64,000 bases of DNA from Rhypophila decipiens (lineage: Eukaryota; Ascomycota; Sordariomycetes; Sordariales; Naviculisporaceae), in assembly GCA_033297075.1 (NCBI GenBank), contig MU858149.1:62001-126000 (forward strand), in the 5' to 3' direction. Position 1 is the first letter of the stretch. Every line of letters starts with the position of its first letter. The position numbers were made by a program, and so were the translations under genes. Of this stretch, positions 46,977 through 59,183 are shown in pieces. The notes beneath the pieces were generated by a model. That model was not told the origin of the DNA, did not search any database, and was given only the letters and a program-made list of their open reading frames with translations.

Positions 46977-49820
46977 CTAAGCCTTAGCCGCCGCAGCAGC
47001 GGACGCAGAACCAGCCCCTGACGTCGAAGCACCAGCGACAGAAGTCGCCGCAGCAGATTTACTCTTCCTCCTAACAGGCTGATAGACATCATTAAAGTTC
47101 ATCGACACACCCAAGAACCGCATATCCACATCAGGCTGATACGCCAAATCGCCCAGCAAAACCTGCAGCCTTGTGCGAAACGTCAAACCCAGCTGTCTCA
47201 ACCTCTCTTGCAAGGCGGGGAACTCGGACTTAACAGCCCCCGCAACATTACCAAAGACATCATCCCCACCATCATGATGATACTGACTTTCATGTCTATT
47301 AGCATTCCGCATCAAACCAGCCGCATCGACCTCCTGACGTCGCGTATAGTCCGACACAGACCAGCTATACAACCCATCGACGCTATCCCGATACGCAAGC
47401 ATATTTCTTAGCAGCTCACTAAGTTGAATCATGTACGAGTTCCTGTCCTCTGCCGCCTCGGCCGTCTCTCTACCCAGCGCGGCCGCTTCCCGAAGCGAAT
47501 CATGATACTGCCGTCTCCGGGCACCCAACAAACCCTTGTGCGTGATCGAGGTGAGGTACTTTGTATGCGCCGTGATCAAATCATCCAACGTACAATCTTC
47601 CTTGTGGATATTCTTCTGCAGCTCGGTCCAGCTGCTCTCGATGACCTCGAAGAGGATGTAATACTGCAGCTGACCAACAAAGTGGATCATCTCGGCCAAC
47701 ACACCGCGGGTGCTCTTCCAGGTTTGGAGCACATTTTCGTCGTCGGACTGGAGAACGCCCCGGGACCCGGTCATGCATTTCCGCCATGTTGATTGCAAGG
47801 CAAACTCGACGCGCTTGATGCGCCAGAGAAAGTTGAACACCTTGAGATATTGTCGGTTGCCCCACTCGGTGACGACCACGTCGACGGGCGCGTCGATCTT
47901 GTACTCGAGCGTGAAGCAGTCCCAGCCTATGTCGCCGTGGCTGAGCTGTAGCATGCGAGCGTCTAGGCGGCGGAGGACCTCGTCGCTGTCGTACTGCGCG
48001 TTGGAGCCGCGGATTGCGTGCTCGAGCTGGGCCGTCAAGGTGTGTCGGTATTGCGCTCCGGCTGGACGGTCCAGGTTGGCGGCGAGAGACTCCATTAAGA
48101 GAGCGATGAAGTCGCCTTGGCCGAGTAAGATGTAGTTCTTCAGAGCCTGCAGGTGGTCGAACAAGTGGAACCGTGTGCTCATGAGCTTCATCAGCCGCTG
48201 CATGGTGGTCTTGTATGCCTCGTCGATCCAGGTTTCTAGAGTCGCTGTGTCGCCGTATTTGAGCTCCTTGGACGAAGTCTTGCTGTATGCTTCTACCCAT
48301 TGGCTGTCGCCACAGCTGTGACGGATGAAGTTCAGTGATTTGCCGATTAGAAACACCTTTTGGGCAAAGTCTGAGGTGATTATGCTGGGCACCATGGCGT
48401 CGACGACCTCGTATTTGGAATTCCAGACGCTCGTTTGGCCCCTAGCCTTGGTCTCCTTCTGGGCTTCGTCGTTCGGGCTCTGCTCCCTCACAAAGAACTC
48501 GAGGTGTGGGTCTGATAGCTCTCCGTCATAGATCCAGCGGCGCAATATGTCGTAGAAAGGACGCGTGACATCGGCAAGGAGGCGTTCGGCAAATGCAGCT
48601 ACCACAGGGTCGCCGTGCGAGGTCGAGAAGCCGTGTATCAGGCTGATCAGCTGCCCACCTCGCTTGTTGTTGCTCTCTTCTGCTATCAGGGACATCAACC
48701 TGAGCCCCATCGTCGCTTCCCGGGTCCATACCACGCAGCGCTTCAGGGTAACTCCGGCCTTGCCAATGCCACCGCGGGGAGCGTTGGCATCAAGTGAGGA
48801 GAGCGCACGCCGGATCTGACCCTCGAGTGTAGCAACCAGCGTGAGATAAGAGCGTAGTTCCGTACTGATGGCAGCTCGCAAGCTCTGGTCTAATAAGCCT
48901 CTGGCTGGTGACTTGACGAATGTGCTGAGACCCCTGTACAGTAAAGATGGCTCTGCAAGAGTATGTAAAAGCGATATTATAGGAGGTGGAAGTGTAGGGG
49001 GAAGTTTTAGAGTCGTGTCACTGGCGAAGGGAAGTGTGGTAGACGAGAGCCCTTGAAGAGTAAAGGGCAAGTCTCTCAGAAGAGCCGTCTCAGACGGTTC
49101 ATAGTCCACAGAATTGTCAGCGAGGAGCATGGACTTCAACGAGACATCCCTTCTTGCGTCCTTCTTTGGGGAGGCTGTCTCCTGAGCAGGTACTGGCTCC
49201 TCCTCCAGGCTCCTCCTTGGCCGTTCAGTAGGCAGCTTCTTCAGTCCTCCAGGCGCAAAGGCGTCAGCCAGCGCATCTTCCTCTGGTATGGTGGCCGGGG
49301 TAGAGTTCTTGGAGGTCCTCTCCTTGTCTGTAAAGCGCGGCGGCGGAGGCGCCCTCTGAACAGGTTGCCTCAGGGGACTCAGAGGGAGCGGTTCACTGGG
49401 ATCTGGCGAGTCGGAGAGCTGATAGAGCAGATAAAGAATTGCCCATTTTTGGCTGAGGACTGGGAGGGACAGCAGCCGAGTGTACAGGTTCGAGAATCGC
49501 AGTGCCTGGCTGGGATTGCTCTGGATGAGCTTCCGCTTGATAAGGTCGGAAGCATGGTTTACATCGGCCGAGATGGAAGGGTTTGGAGGTCTGAGAAGCA
49601 AAGACAGAAGAGACTTTTAGTTATCATGTTCACTTTTATATTTCTTGTTTCTTGAGTAAATAAGAACCGCTTACTCGTCAATTATAGACTTGACAATCTG
49701 AAAGCAGGCATCATGTCTATCTTGGGCTGTCTGCTCGTCGTCGCGCGGATTACTGGGAATCAGGTGGTTGATGAGGGAGTCGATCGCATTGGAGATTCGG
49801 TGGTTACGGTCTTGGGACAT
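46977..49820 (-). CDS. SPC98: Gamma-tubulin complex component 3 (GCP3/Spc98), 919 aa
   Basis: Microtubule-nucleating subunit that binds gamma-tubulin at the spindle pole body. Minus-strand exons 49820-49675 and 49590-46977, intron 84 nt (GTAAGC/CAG), 2760 coding nt. The N-terminal 100 residues (ISNAIDSLINHLIP, FSNLYTRLLSLPVLSQKW) match the GCP3-specific helical region. The GRIP1 region begins near ALLRDLPFTLQG and includes WNSKYEVVDAMVPSIIT followed by KVFLIGKSLNFIRHSCGD, a block closer to GCP3 than to GCP2. The GRIP2 region includes DHLQALKNYILLGQGDF and PVDVVVTEWGNRQYLKVFNFLW, then the FRTRLQVLLGDL segment. The C-terminus is an Ala/Ser-rich tail. Length agrees with fungal GCP3. Confidence 0.94.
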
Positions 49821-50721
49821 GGTTGCATTTTTGCCCAGGTGCTGTTAGCTCCTCACCTAACTTCGAAATAGCCTCAGCTTGAAGTCTGATTGTCTGGAAA
49901 AGTGGATTGTTGCAAAGTTGATATCTAGGCTGGGGCCTGCACGGGACATGAATCCTGGTCTGGGGTTCAAATCCAGCTCATTGGGGATCTTGTTGCTGCC
50001 AAAAACGCGGGGAGGTGGGCATCCAAAAGGTGGGATGAGTATGGAGATGTTCTGTCTTGTATTGATTTACCGTTACGCGACTCTGGCTGGTGGTGGACGC
50101 GCCTGAAGGACCGGCCCGGAGCCGAAGTGCTGGAGGGGCCAGTCTTCGGGGTGCTGGGTGAAGAAGTAGCAATCCTACATTTACAGGAACAAATAATCAA
50201 TTTGCGGGACCAGTTGCGCTGAACAATGTGCTGAAAGGACGGTAAAGAAAGGGAGCATTGTCATTTGCCTGCTCTGCACGAATGTGATAAAGGGTACTTT
50301 GTCGTACCTGCGCTTTTAGGTAGGATTCGCAGGTACATTTAGCCGGCACCCTCTTCAGGCAGTGCCCCTCGCTTACTCTCACAGCGAACGGCAGAGGGCT
50401 CCGCAAATCCAACGACATCCCAAACCAAAGAACCCATCACCTCCAATTTGGCCCGGGCGACGAACTCGCCATCCATTTGGCTGCGCCGACATGTCGAATT
50501 CATCCATCTGAAATCGGAATCGTGATCGCGTGGAAACGGCCGATCTTTTGATGCTCTCATGATTACGCTTTCGCGTCGCGACTGTGCTGCTTCCCGCACG
50601 CGACTGCGTCGACGCCAATAAATTCGGGAGCGCTCTGTCTCCATTGCCCGCACTCCCCAAATAATCCCGAACAGCGAACTTCAAGGTCCCGCATCCCGAT
50701 CGCATACGCCGGCTCGACAAC
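49821..50721. other. Divergent promoter between GCP3 and HFI1
   Basis: 900 bp shared by two divergent housekeeping genes. CG-rich words such as TTTCGCGTCGCGA (near 50568) lie close to the HFI1 side. A GGTTCAAATCC near 49965 resembles a tRNA T-loop but has no tRNA around it. Confidence 0.55.
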
Positions 50722-52290
50722 ATGGTTGATATCAACCCCGCCGCCCTGAGTCGGCCATCCGTCAGCATCTCAACTCCCATTCTGTCAAACAAGACAATAA
50801 ATGTCTCCGTTCCCTCGGCGCAAAAGCCTGTTAAGACCAGTCAATCCATACCAACGCGCATCGACTTAGAACCTATATACACTGCGCTCAGGGAAAGCAT
50901 CGGCCCCGAAGGCTGGGCCATCTACAAAGACACCACCACCCAATTCTTAATAGGTCCGTAATTTGCCCCAATCGCTCTTCTACTGTCAGTTCTAAACGCT
51001 TACTGCTGTGCCCTTTTTAGGTCGCCTCAACCAAGCCGAATTCAGCGAACGTATAGATCCTTTAATATCCTCCCCAGATGGGTCCAAGGAACACCTCCAC
51101 AATCAACTTATCGCTGCCATATATGGCAATGTTACAAGAGAAATTCCCGACCAGGGCCTTGCGCCCTGGGTCAGCGCAAACGACAAGCCCTCGACCGCAA
51201 CCGGGAGTAAACCGGTGTCCGGCGATGCTGCGGAGCGCCGTCTAAAAGGGGATGTTATGCAGCTGCCCAGCCGAGACAGGAGGAGGATCAAGGACCTCGT
51301 CCACAATGACGTATGTCAACCACCCCTGACCCGTCAAGGTCCCCAGAGCCGAGCTCTCGCGAAATCGACATACCAGCAATGCTGACCTTTGACATTATAG
51401 TATGATCCATATGAGTCGTTGGCAAGTGTCTTGTCAGACCATAGCCGGATGAAGCCCTCCAAGACCGCCGAAGTACCAGCAAGTGCAGGTCCCGGCGGTC
51501 TGGGCAGAATGAGTGAGTTGTTATCTTGTCCATGCGCCATGGCTCAACACATGCTGACGGCCTGGCTCCAGACTTTGACCTTGAAATACGAAAACGATAT
51601 GCACAGCCACTAGCTGTGGAGTCCGGCGAGTTCCCAGATGCCACCAACATCGAGGTGCGGATGACGTCTCTTTGCGCAGAGGCCGGACTTCAAGCGCACG
51701 AGCAACAAGCTGCGCAGTTCATGTCGATTGCTACCGAGACCTTTATAAAGGAGGTCATGTCAGCGGTATTCAGCCGGACTAGAGTCAATGGGCCAGGCGA
51801 CTCGGGGAATGCCGGGTTTGGTCCGACTAGTGCTTGGGTTCAGACGCACAAATATCGTCGCCAGTTGGCGCGGGAAGAGGAGGCATTTGCCCGAGGCGAG
51901 CTCACGCGCGACAAGAGTGGGTTATTACCAGTCGAAGCCAAAGCCGCGAGCGAGCGTGGTCCGTTGAGCCAGGAAGACCTCCGAATTGCCCTCGAGATGG
52001 CCGACTGCGGCATGGCCAATTTCCCAATTATTTCCAAGTCGGTCGTCTACGACTACAGGGAAGGAGAGCTCGAAAATTGGAACGACTATACTTATATCGA
52101 CGGACGAGAACCGGCTGCCCAAATCCAAGATGTGGAGATGGGCGGCATGAACGGAAACAAAGCCGATACATTACCCAACGGCGTCCACGATGATCCAATG
52201 GATATTGACACCGAGGTGGGCTGGGAGGGGGCGGACCCTGCTGATGGGGATTTCCTTGACAGTGTCTTGGATTCTTGTCTAGCTGTATGA
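50722..52290 (+). CDS. HFI1: SAGA complex subunit Hfi1/Ada1 (450 aa)
   Basis: Core subunit of the SAGA transcription coactivator, with a histone-fold region that pairs with Taf12. Exons: 50722-50953, 51021-51310, 51401-51512, 51572-52290 (1353 nt). The SAGA-Tad1 domain spans most of the protein: [25 protein letters not shown], the [11 protein letters not shown] block joined across intron 1, [23 protein letters not shown] joined to YDPYE across intron 2, and after exon 4 the [16 protein letters not shown] block with LCAEAGL and the helix [21 protein letters not shown]. An acidic C-terminus ([15 protein letters not shown]) follows. Intron donors are GTCCGT, GTATGT and GTGAGT; the first is weak, but its splice is forced by the rejoined motif. 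Nuclear. Confidence 0.93.
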
Positions 52291-53463
52291 TGATTGTGAG
52301 TTCTTTTTGTTTTGGGCGATCATGGCGTCGAACTTTTATGTGAGCATTATTGTTGGCGTTTATCGCTTGCACCTTTATTGTAACTGGATAAGGGGCAAGC
52401 TGGGTCAATGGCGTTTTACAAGCGGTCTTGGTTTGGCTTTACCAACTTATCGCAAGGCAGGCATTACATTGGCATTGGGATTTTCTTTCTTTTCTTTTTC
52501 ATTTGTTCATATACCTCTTCCCGGAGTTTGACATGGTGACTGAGTCTGCACCATGTCTTTGCACCTCGCCTGTCCATTTGGACTGCTACACAATGTAGCA
52601 ACAGCTGGGAGGTGCTTGTGTATTTGGCGAATCTGGGCGTCAGCGGAGAAAAGGATGGCAAGAGGACAATCAGAATCGATTGTCCTACACTTTTCGCAGC
52701 GACAGGAGGGGGCCTTTGTTTGCTTGCATTCATGAACGATACCCAAAAAGCTCTCACACAGGGCGGGATTCCTACACCTTTGTGTATGTCCGCCATGTCT
52801 TTTTTTGTTTCTTTTTACTTTTATATAAATATATATTCACACATTCGAATCCGACGCTTCACTCCGTGTCTTGAGCAGATATCACGTCGCATCTTGTCGT
52901 CCGTTAAATCTTAGCAGAGGTGGCTGGGATCGTTGAAAAGATATGAGACAATTGAGCTTTGATTTTATAATCTTTTTAATATGAGGAAATGCCCGCTCTT
53001 CATCTTAGTTTATTATATTCAATAGTTCGTCGGTTCTCCTGTGCCTGATTGTTTGTCATGTTAGTTCAAGGCCCCTAAGAAAAGGGGGCAGATCGTTTAG
53101 ATGAATAATCTCATCTGATAATTGCTGTATGCATCAATGCAGGGCGTATAAACGGTGGCTGGGTTCTCGCGTCAGATGGTGGGCTGCATCTGTACGGAGT
53201 ACCGTACAGAACCCTGCACGAAATGCGTGTATGTGACACGAACCACTATAACAAACGCGCTTTCAGAGCTCGAAACGCGTCTTCCCTTTAAAGCGCCCCA
53301 CTGTACAATATCAATCCAGGGCACCCTCTACGCCCGACACATTGTCGCCCAAACACAGGAACCTCAAGTTTGTCTGTTCTTGGTTTATAGGAATTTGGAA
53401 GCAGCTTTTATTCTTGTCAATTACCCCACAGACGGCCATCCGAGTATCAATTGACATCTAATC
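52291..53463. other. Intergenic region upstream of MRC1
   Basis: About 1.2 kb between HFI1 and MRC1, both plus strand. The middle (52.8-53.1 kb) is AT-rich. An MCB-type element lies 184 bp before the MRC1 ATG. Open frames are short and without features. Confidence 0.6.
53255..53280 (+). promoter_or_regulatory. Candidate MluI cell-cycle box pair upstream of MRC1
   Basis: ACGCGC at 53255-53260 and ACGCGT at 53275-53280, 20 bp apart and about 185-205 bp before the MRC1 start. ACGCGT is the binding core of MBF, which drives G1/S genes including replication-checkpoint genes in yeasts. Position and function fit, but single ACGCGT words also occur elsewhere in this window. Confidence 0.4.
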
Positions 53464-56400
53464 ATGGCATCCTCGCCCACGAGTACGCCAAAGCGCGTTT
53501 CGGTGTCCCGCGAAGCAACTCCCCCTTCGCCTCATGTCACCACGCACCCAGATCTCGTCGCCATGCTCCAGAGCTCAGACGAGGAGGAGGACAATGCCAT
53601 CCTTCGCCCAAGGGGCAGACTTGCGGCCCGAATGCTGGAAAACGCCCGCGTCCACGATTCTGATTCTGAGTCTGGGACCGAGAAAGACGCGACAAGACAA
53701 CGACAGAGTCCAGCAAAGGACACAATAAGCACAGATAATAACGAGGATGCCGAAGAAGACGAAATTATTACCACGCGGCCACGCAAACTTTTATCACGAC
53801 GACAGCGAAGCGCGACTCCAGACAGGCCACCACAGGAACATGCCGGATCCTCGCCCGGTCTCTTCGTGTCCCCTGCCAAACCCCAGTCACCAACGGCCCA
53901 GTCCAATGCTGGAGATGATTCAGGCAGTGAAGATGGTCTACCATCCGTAGCAAGTGTAGCCAAGAAATCTCGTCTTTTGGCTTTCGAGGCAAGAAAGAGG
54001 AAAGCGCGCGAGGAAAAGGAAGCAGAAGAGGCTCGCAAAAGAGAGGAGCGCCTAGCCACTCAGCAATCCTTTGAGGATGACATGGACGTTGACGCAGACT
54101 CAGATGTCTCTGACGATGACGGCGGTCATAAGCTTACCCAGAAGACAGCTCGCCCTGCCCCACGAAAAGCCAGCAAGAAGGCCCTGGAGGAGATGAACCG
54201 TGAGACACAGCGGTTGACCCGAGGTCTCCAGCTAGCACACGAGGTAAAAGTCAAAAAGAAGATCACCAAATCAGCGCTTTTTGAGCGTTTCAACTTTAAA
54301 CTTCCGGGATCCGAGACCCCAAAAGCGGCCCAAGCCGAGGTTGCGCAAAGCTCTAGTCGAGCGGCGTCGCCAGCATCGCACCGTCAAACAGACACCGAGG
54401 ATAAGGATACCCCTCCAAGCTCGCCACCGGCTGCAGTGCGAGATATCGACACTGCAAAGGATGTCCCGACAGGTACTTCCAATGTACTACCTCCCCTGGG
54501 AGACGATCTGTTGTCGGAGGATGAGAATGGGGATCTGCCGACCCTCGAGGCTGCGCTTAATGCTGCAACGGCCAAAAGGAGCCTCAACAAAGGCAAAGGC
54601 AAGGAGATAGCTGCCGCTCAGGAGGCGCCCCAGCAGCAGCCTGCTCCAAAAGTCAAGAAGAACGTTCGGGTCAAACTCCCCGTCACTCAAGTCAATACCG
54701 TCACCTTTAGCCTGGACGACGACGATGACGACCTTGCTATCCTCCCCAGAACCAAGGTCGACGCCATCTTCGATCGCCTCCCCGCCAACCTGGCTAAAGA
54801 GTCTCGCCCTATGCAAATGCTCCGGAGACTGGCACATCTGGACGACCCAGAAAAGAAACCTGCTGCCCCTAATTTTAGAAAAGAAAAGCAGGCAGATCAG
54901 CCACCGCCCATGACTGCGGGCGAGTTGGAGATGTCGCTTTTGCAACGGGCTCGTCTTCAAGCCAAGCTTGAACGGGATCGACACCTTGAGATGCTACGCT
55001 CAAAGGGCATCCATGTGCAAACTGCCGAGGAGCGCGAGAACGAAATTGCACAGGTCGAAGACATTGTGTCGCGGGCTCGGAAAGAAGCCGAGGAGCTCAT
55101 GCAGCGAGAGAGGGAAGATGCCAAGGCTGATCGAAAGGCCAGGAGGGACGCTGGTGAGGCAGATCCTCTTGGCTGGGATGACAGTGACGAGAGTGATGAT
55201 GATTACCAGGCAGAGCCCGAACAGCGTGAAGAGCAAGAAGAGGCCGAGGTTGAGTTGTCTGGGTCTGAGGAGGAGGATGCCTCAAATCAGGACTCTGCTG
55301 GTGCTTTGGTTGACGACATGGCCGACAGTGCTGAGGAGTCGGAAGACCAAGAACCAGAGGAGATTGGTGACCAAGACTCGGACGAAGAGGAGCCATTGAC
55401 TTCAAAGCAACCCCGTCGCAGACCTGTCAAACTTAAAGCGATACTCCTATCGGACAGCGAGGACGAGGAGGAGCTGACTCCTCGGAAAGCTGCCGAAGCA
55501 ACTCCGAAACCAAAAGCCAAATACCCCAAGTCACCTTCAGGTCTCAACACTGAGTCTCCCAAGATTCCTACTTCTGTCTTGCGGTCCGCCACCAAGAATT
55601 TTATTCCCGGTCTTCCAGTCGCTGGGCCTGCTGGACTCGGTCTCACCCAGATCTTCGCTGGGACTATGGACGACAGCCAGGTTGGCGGTTCAGCGATGGG
55701 CTCGCCATCGCAACCTATGCCTACCTTCCAGCCCGCATCTGCCTTTACCAAAATGTTCAACAATGGTAAATCCGCCAACAGCCAGACAGATGCATTCCAA
55801 GACCCTGAAGCTAGCGACTTTCCCGACTCCAACTTCTCGCAGACGGCTCAAGAAGTCGGCGAGGATATGATCTTGGACAGCCAGCCAGCGGGTAACGAGA
55901 CGCAAGACCCCGAGACACAAGGAGTTCAGCTGCGCTTCTCCCAGTCACAGATGCACGGGTTTGATACTTACTTGGAGCAAGGCCAGAGTGCTACTCAAGC
56001 GTCTGATCTCATCGAGCCAACTCAGGACGCCGGCTTCAAAAATTTTTCTCCTTTGAAAAAACGCTTTGTTGAACCGCCTGCTTCGACGGTGGAGACTGTC
56101 AAGCCGGACGAAGCGACCCAGGATACAGAGACGGCGGTCAGTGAATCACCTCTCGTGAGAAGAACTGGGAGGCTTCGTCGCAAGGCGGATCTCATCGCAG
56201 CAGCTGCACGGTCAAGAAGCCCCAGTGGTACTCCTGATGGCGATGATGAGGATCGAGACGGCATGGAAGGTGTAGAGACTGATGAGTTCGGCTTTGGAAC
56301 CACCGTCACTGCCACCGCCACTACTGCCACCGTTACCACGGCGTTTACAGTTATGAAAGAGGCAGCCATCAAGGAGACGAAAGCCAAGGCCCAGGCAGCG

Positions 56401-57752
56401 TTCGACAAGAAAAAGAGCAAGGCTCGCGAGATGGTTGATGCCGAGGCCGAAGAGTCCGAGGACGAATATGCCGGCCTTGGTGGTGCAGACGGCGAAGACA
56501 GCGAGGACGAGGATCAGTTGCTGGAGGAGATCATCGATGATGAGACCAAGAACACCGAGGCTGACGAGAGAAAATTGGCTGCCATGTTTGCGTAAGTTTT
56601 TCCACGTCGTACCTTGTCTGTACCATTCACCCAGATCATCATTACTAACCATTTCTTTCAAACAGCGACCAAGAGCGCGCAGCAGATGAGAAGCAGGTGG
56701 ACAAGCTGTTCCGGGACATCACGACCGGAATGCTCCGCAAGCGGGGCGCCGACTGGGATGACCTCTCGGATGATGACGACGGCGGCGAGGCGCTTCGTCG
56801 CCTGAAGCGCCAGAAGTTCGCCAAGATGCAACGCGCCCTCTTCGCGGACGAGCGTATCAGCAAGGTCGCCGAGAATCCACGGAACCAAGCCTTCCTCCGC
56901 GCCATCGAGGACGTTGGTAGCGACGACGACATGGACTTTCTCTTTGAGCCGCCACCGCCTCCTCTGGGGTCGGGAGAGGATGATAGTCAGGATACTCAGG
57001 GATCCGTCGTCAAAGAAGTAACCATCATCCCAGACAGCCAACCACAAGCTGGGTCTGAGCGTCTTGCCGCCAATGCTCGTCGCACCAAGGACGGCAAGAA
57101 GCCCTCCAATATTGGCGAAATCCGCGAGTCGCTCTCCAGTCTGCTAGAAGACCAATTGCGTGAATCTTCTATCATCCCCGCCACGGTGCTGGGCTCCGAT
57201 GACGAAGACGAAGAGATGATGGATGATGATGCCGAAGTCCAAGTCGTTGACGAGCCTTCTACCCGTAGAGACTCATCAAGCAGCGACAAGGAGAACCACA
57301 ACCCCCGACGACGCGGCATGGCTATCAACCGAGCCGCCTCCAAGGACAGCAAAGTCTCTGATGGCGCTGGTCGTAACAGATTTGCTTTTGCAGCCGCCCC
57401 GACATTGACTCGCGCCTCATCTTCCCTGCTCAAAGGACCCGGTCTACTCAGGCGAGCAACTACCAACTCCTCGCTCATCTCTGCCGGCAGCGTTTCGTCT
57501 TCTTCGTCAGGTACCACCACGCCCAAGGCCAAGGATACAGGAACTAGTGGTTCCCTATTCGGCGAGGACGCCAAGATCAAAAAGACAACCACCACAAGCA
57601 AGCGCTCGGGAATCAGCTACCTCGCGCGGGAGAACGAGCGGCGGACCCTGCTGGCCGAGAATCAGGCGCGCAGAGAGGCGAGGAAGATTAAAGGCGCCGT
57701 GGGGAGGAGTAAAGTCGTCGGGGAGCTTTTTGGGGCTGGCAAGTTTGCGTGA
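53464..57752 (+). CDS. MRC1: DNA replication checkpoint mediator Mrc1/Claspin (1404 aa)
   Basis: Travels with the replication fork with Tof1-Csm3 and passes the Mec1/ATR signal to the effector kinase. Exons 53464-56591 and 56666-57752, intron 74 nt (GTAAGT/CAG), 4215 coding nt. Very acidic and Ser-rich, with long charged helices (EARKRKAREEKEAEEARKR near 180) and the family helix KALEEMNRETQRLTRGLQL with KSALFERFNF near 240-280. The region at about 724-890 carries at least twelve SQ or TQ sites (for example GLTQI, FSQSQ, EPTQD), the expected Mec1/ATR phosphorylation cluster. The C-terminal third holds the conserved Mrc1 domain, starting around DERKLAAMFADQER (joined across the intron) and KLFRDITTGMLRKRGADWDDLSDDDD. 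Nuclear. Convergent with WEE1. Confidence 0.93.
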
Positions 57753-59183
57753 ATTTGGTTTATGCTTATTTGTCTCTTGCCTAGCCTAGCTTTGTTGCGT
57801 CTGCTTTTGATCTATTTCATGTTTCTTTTACTAGTTGGTTTTTTGCTCTGTTGGTGCTTTTTTGTCAAGTTTCTTCTAATCCCTGGGAGGCACCGGAGTC
57901 GGAGTTTTGTATGGCTGCGAACAATGGTTCTTTCTTACGCAGCTTCTGTCTATTGCGTTTGGTGAAAGGGCAAGGGCAAGGGCGAAGGATCGTTCGACTG
58001 GGCTTGGATCGTGGACGGATTCATGTATATACGATTGTGCTTTTCCAAGAGTTGGTTGTCTAGGTTTGCAATTTGTCTTGAGAGATGATAATGAAACACA
58101 ATGGGTCATTTTATTAGCACTACCTGCCTCATCTAATCGGTGATAATACCGTATTTCGCATGGACGACGGAAAAGTCGAGCACACATGGCACTGGAGAAA
58201 ACTATAACAAACCCGTCAAAAAACAGGACGTGTCAAATACCGGCTCATAACACTAATTGGTTACTAATTGATGTAGGTACTAGGTTCGTCTTGTTCATTC
58301 CATCATAAATATCGTGACGTAGCTATCGCACAACGCCCCAAAACAACAAATCACAGGGCCATAAACATGTGAGGCCGAGTATCAATATATCTGGCCAGAT
58401 ATCCCCATCATCAAAAACAAGACAACAAAAAAAACCATCAAACCAGCCCATATTAACACGCAATGTCCACCACAGTTGTGCCTATTCTATACACACCACG
58501 TAACCTCCGTTCTATGAATACAGGTAGCTTTTGTAGGGGTTTTGTTGTACCGGGTTGCGCTGTGGAGCCAAGATCCGTACCGATATATGTTCCCAAAAAC
58601 TGCAAAAGTCCAGACCGCTGAATGATCCCACACGCGACAAATTCCGTTCTCGTGTCATGTTGTCTCAAGGGGGGTTTTAATACAGGCTGATATAATGCCG
58701 CGAGTATGGAAAGTTCATTCCAAAATGCCCCAAAATGAAATAACTCTCACTCATCTGTCGTCCAGCGCGGGCTACCTCCGCGATCCTCGTCGGTTTGCTC
58801 CGGTAGAATGATATCGAATATAGCGATGTAAATGCAGTAACAAATGAAATGGTGCTGAAGAGCATAGCGTTGCTCATAAACATATTAGAGCATGCGCGTG
58901 ATAAGTCGTGACCGACGTGGCGTACAAGGTGAAAATTTGTTCAAAGGATGCCTCGCAACCGATATCGCATACAAGTCCATCCAGACATCTTGTTCGCCTC
59001 TCATGTTTCCCAAATACGGTCGACATCACATCCGCTGTGAATATCCAGCCATAAACCATGAGTGGGTCAGGTCGCGTAGAAGGAACAAGATGCTGCTGGC
59101 CAGCTCCCGATGACACTATATCCAGTATCTGAGCGATATGTCTGACAGAGCAAATATACCTGCTCGAATATGGGACAGAATGT
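57753..59183. other. Convergent 3' spacer between MRC1 and WEE1
   Basis: About 1.4 kb holding two 3' UTRs. Short open frames only; no repeats or RNA gene were recognised. Confidence 0.6.

Noticed and set aside
49960..49975. GGTTCAAATCC, similar to a tRNA T-loop
   Set aside because: The flanking bases do not pair as a T stem and no anticodon or D arm lies upstream.
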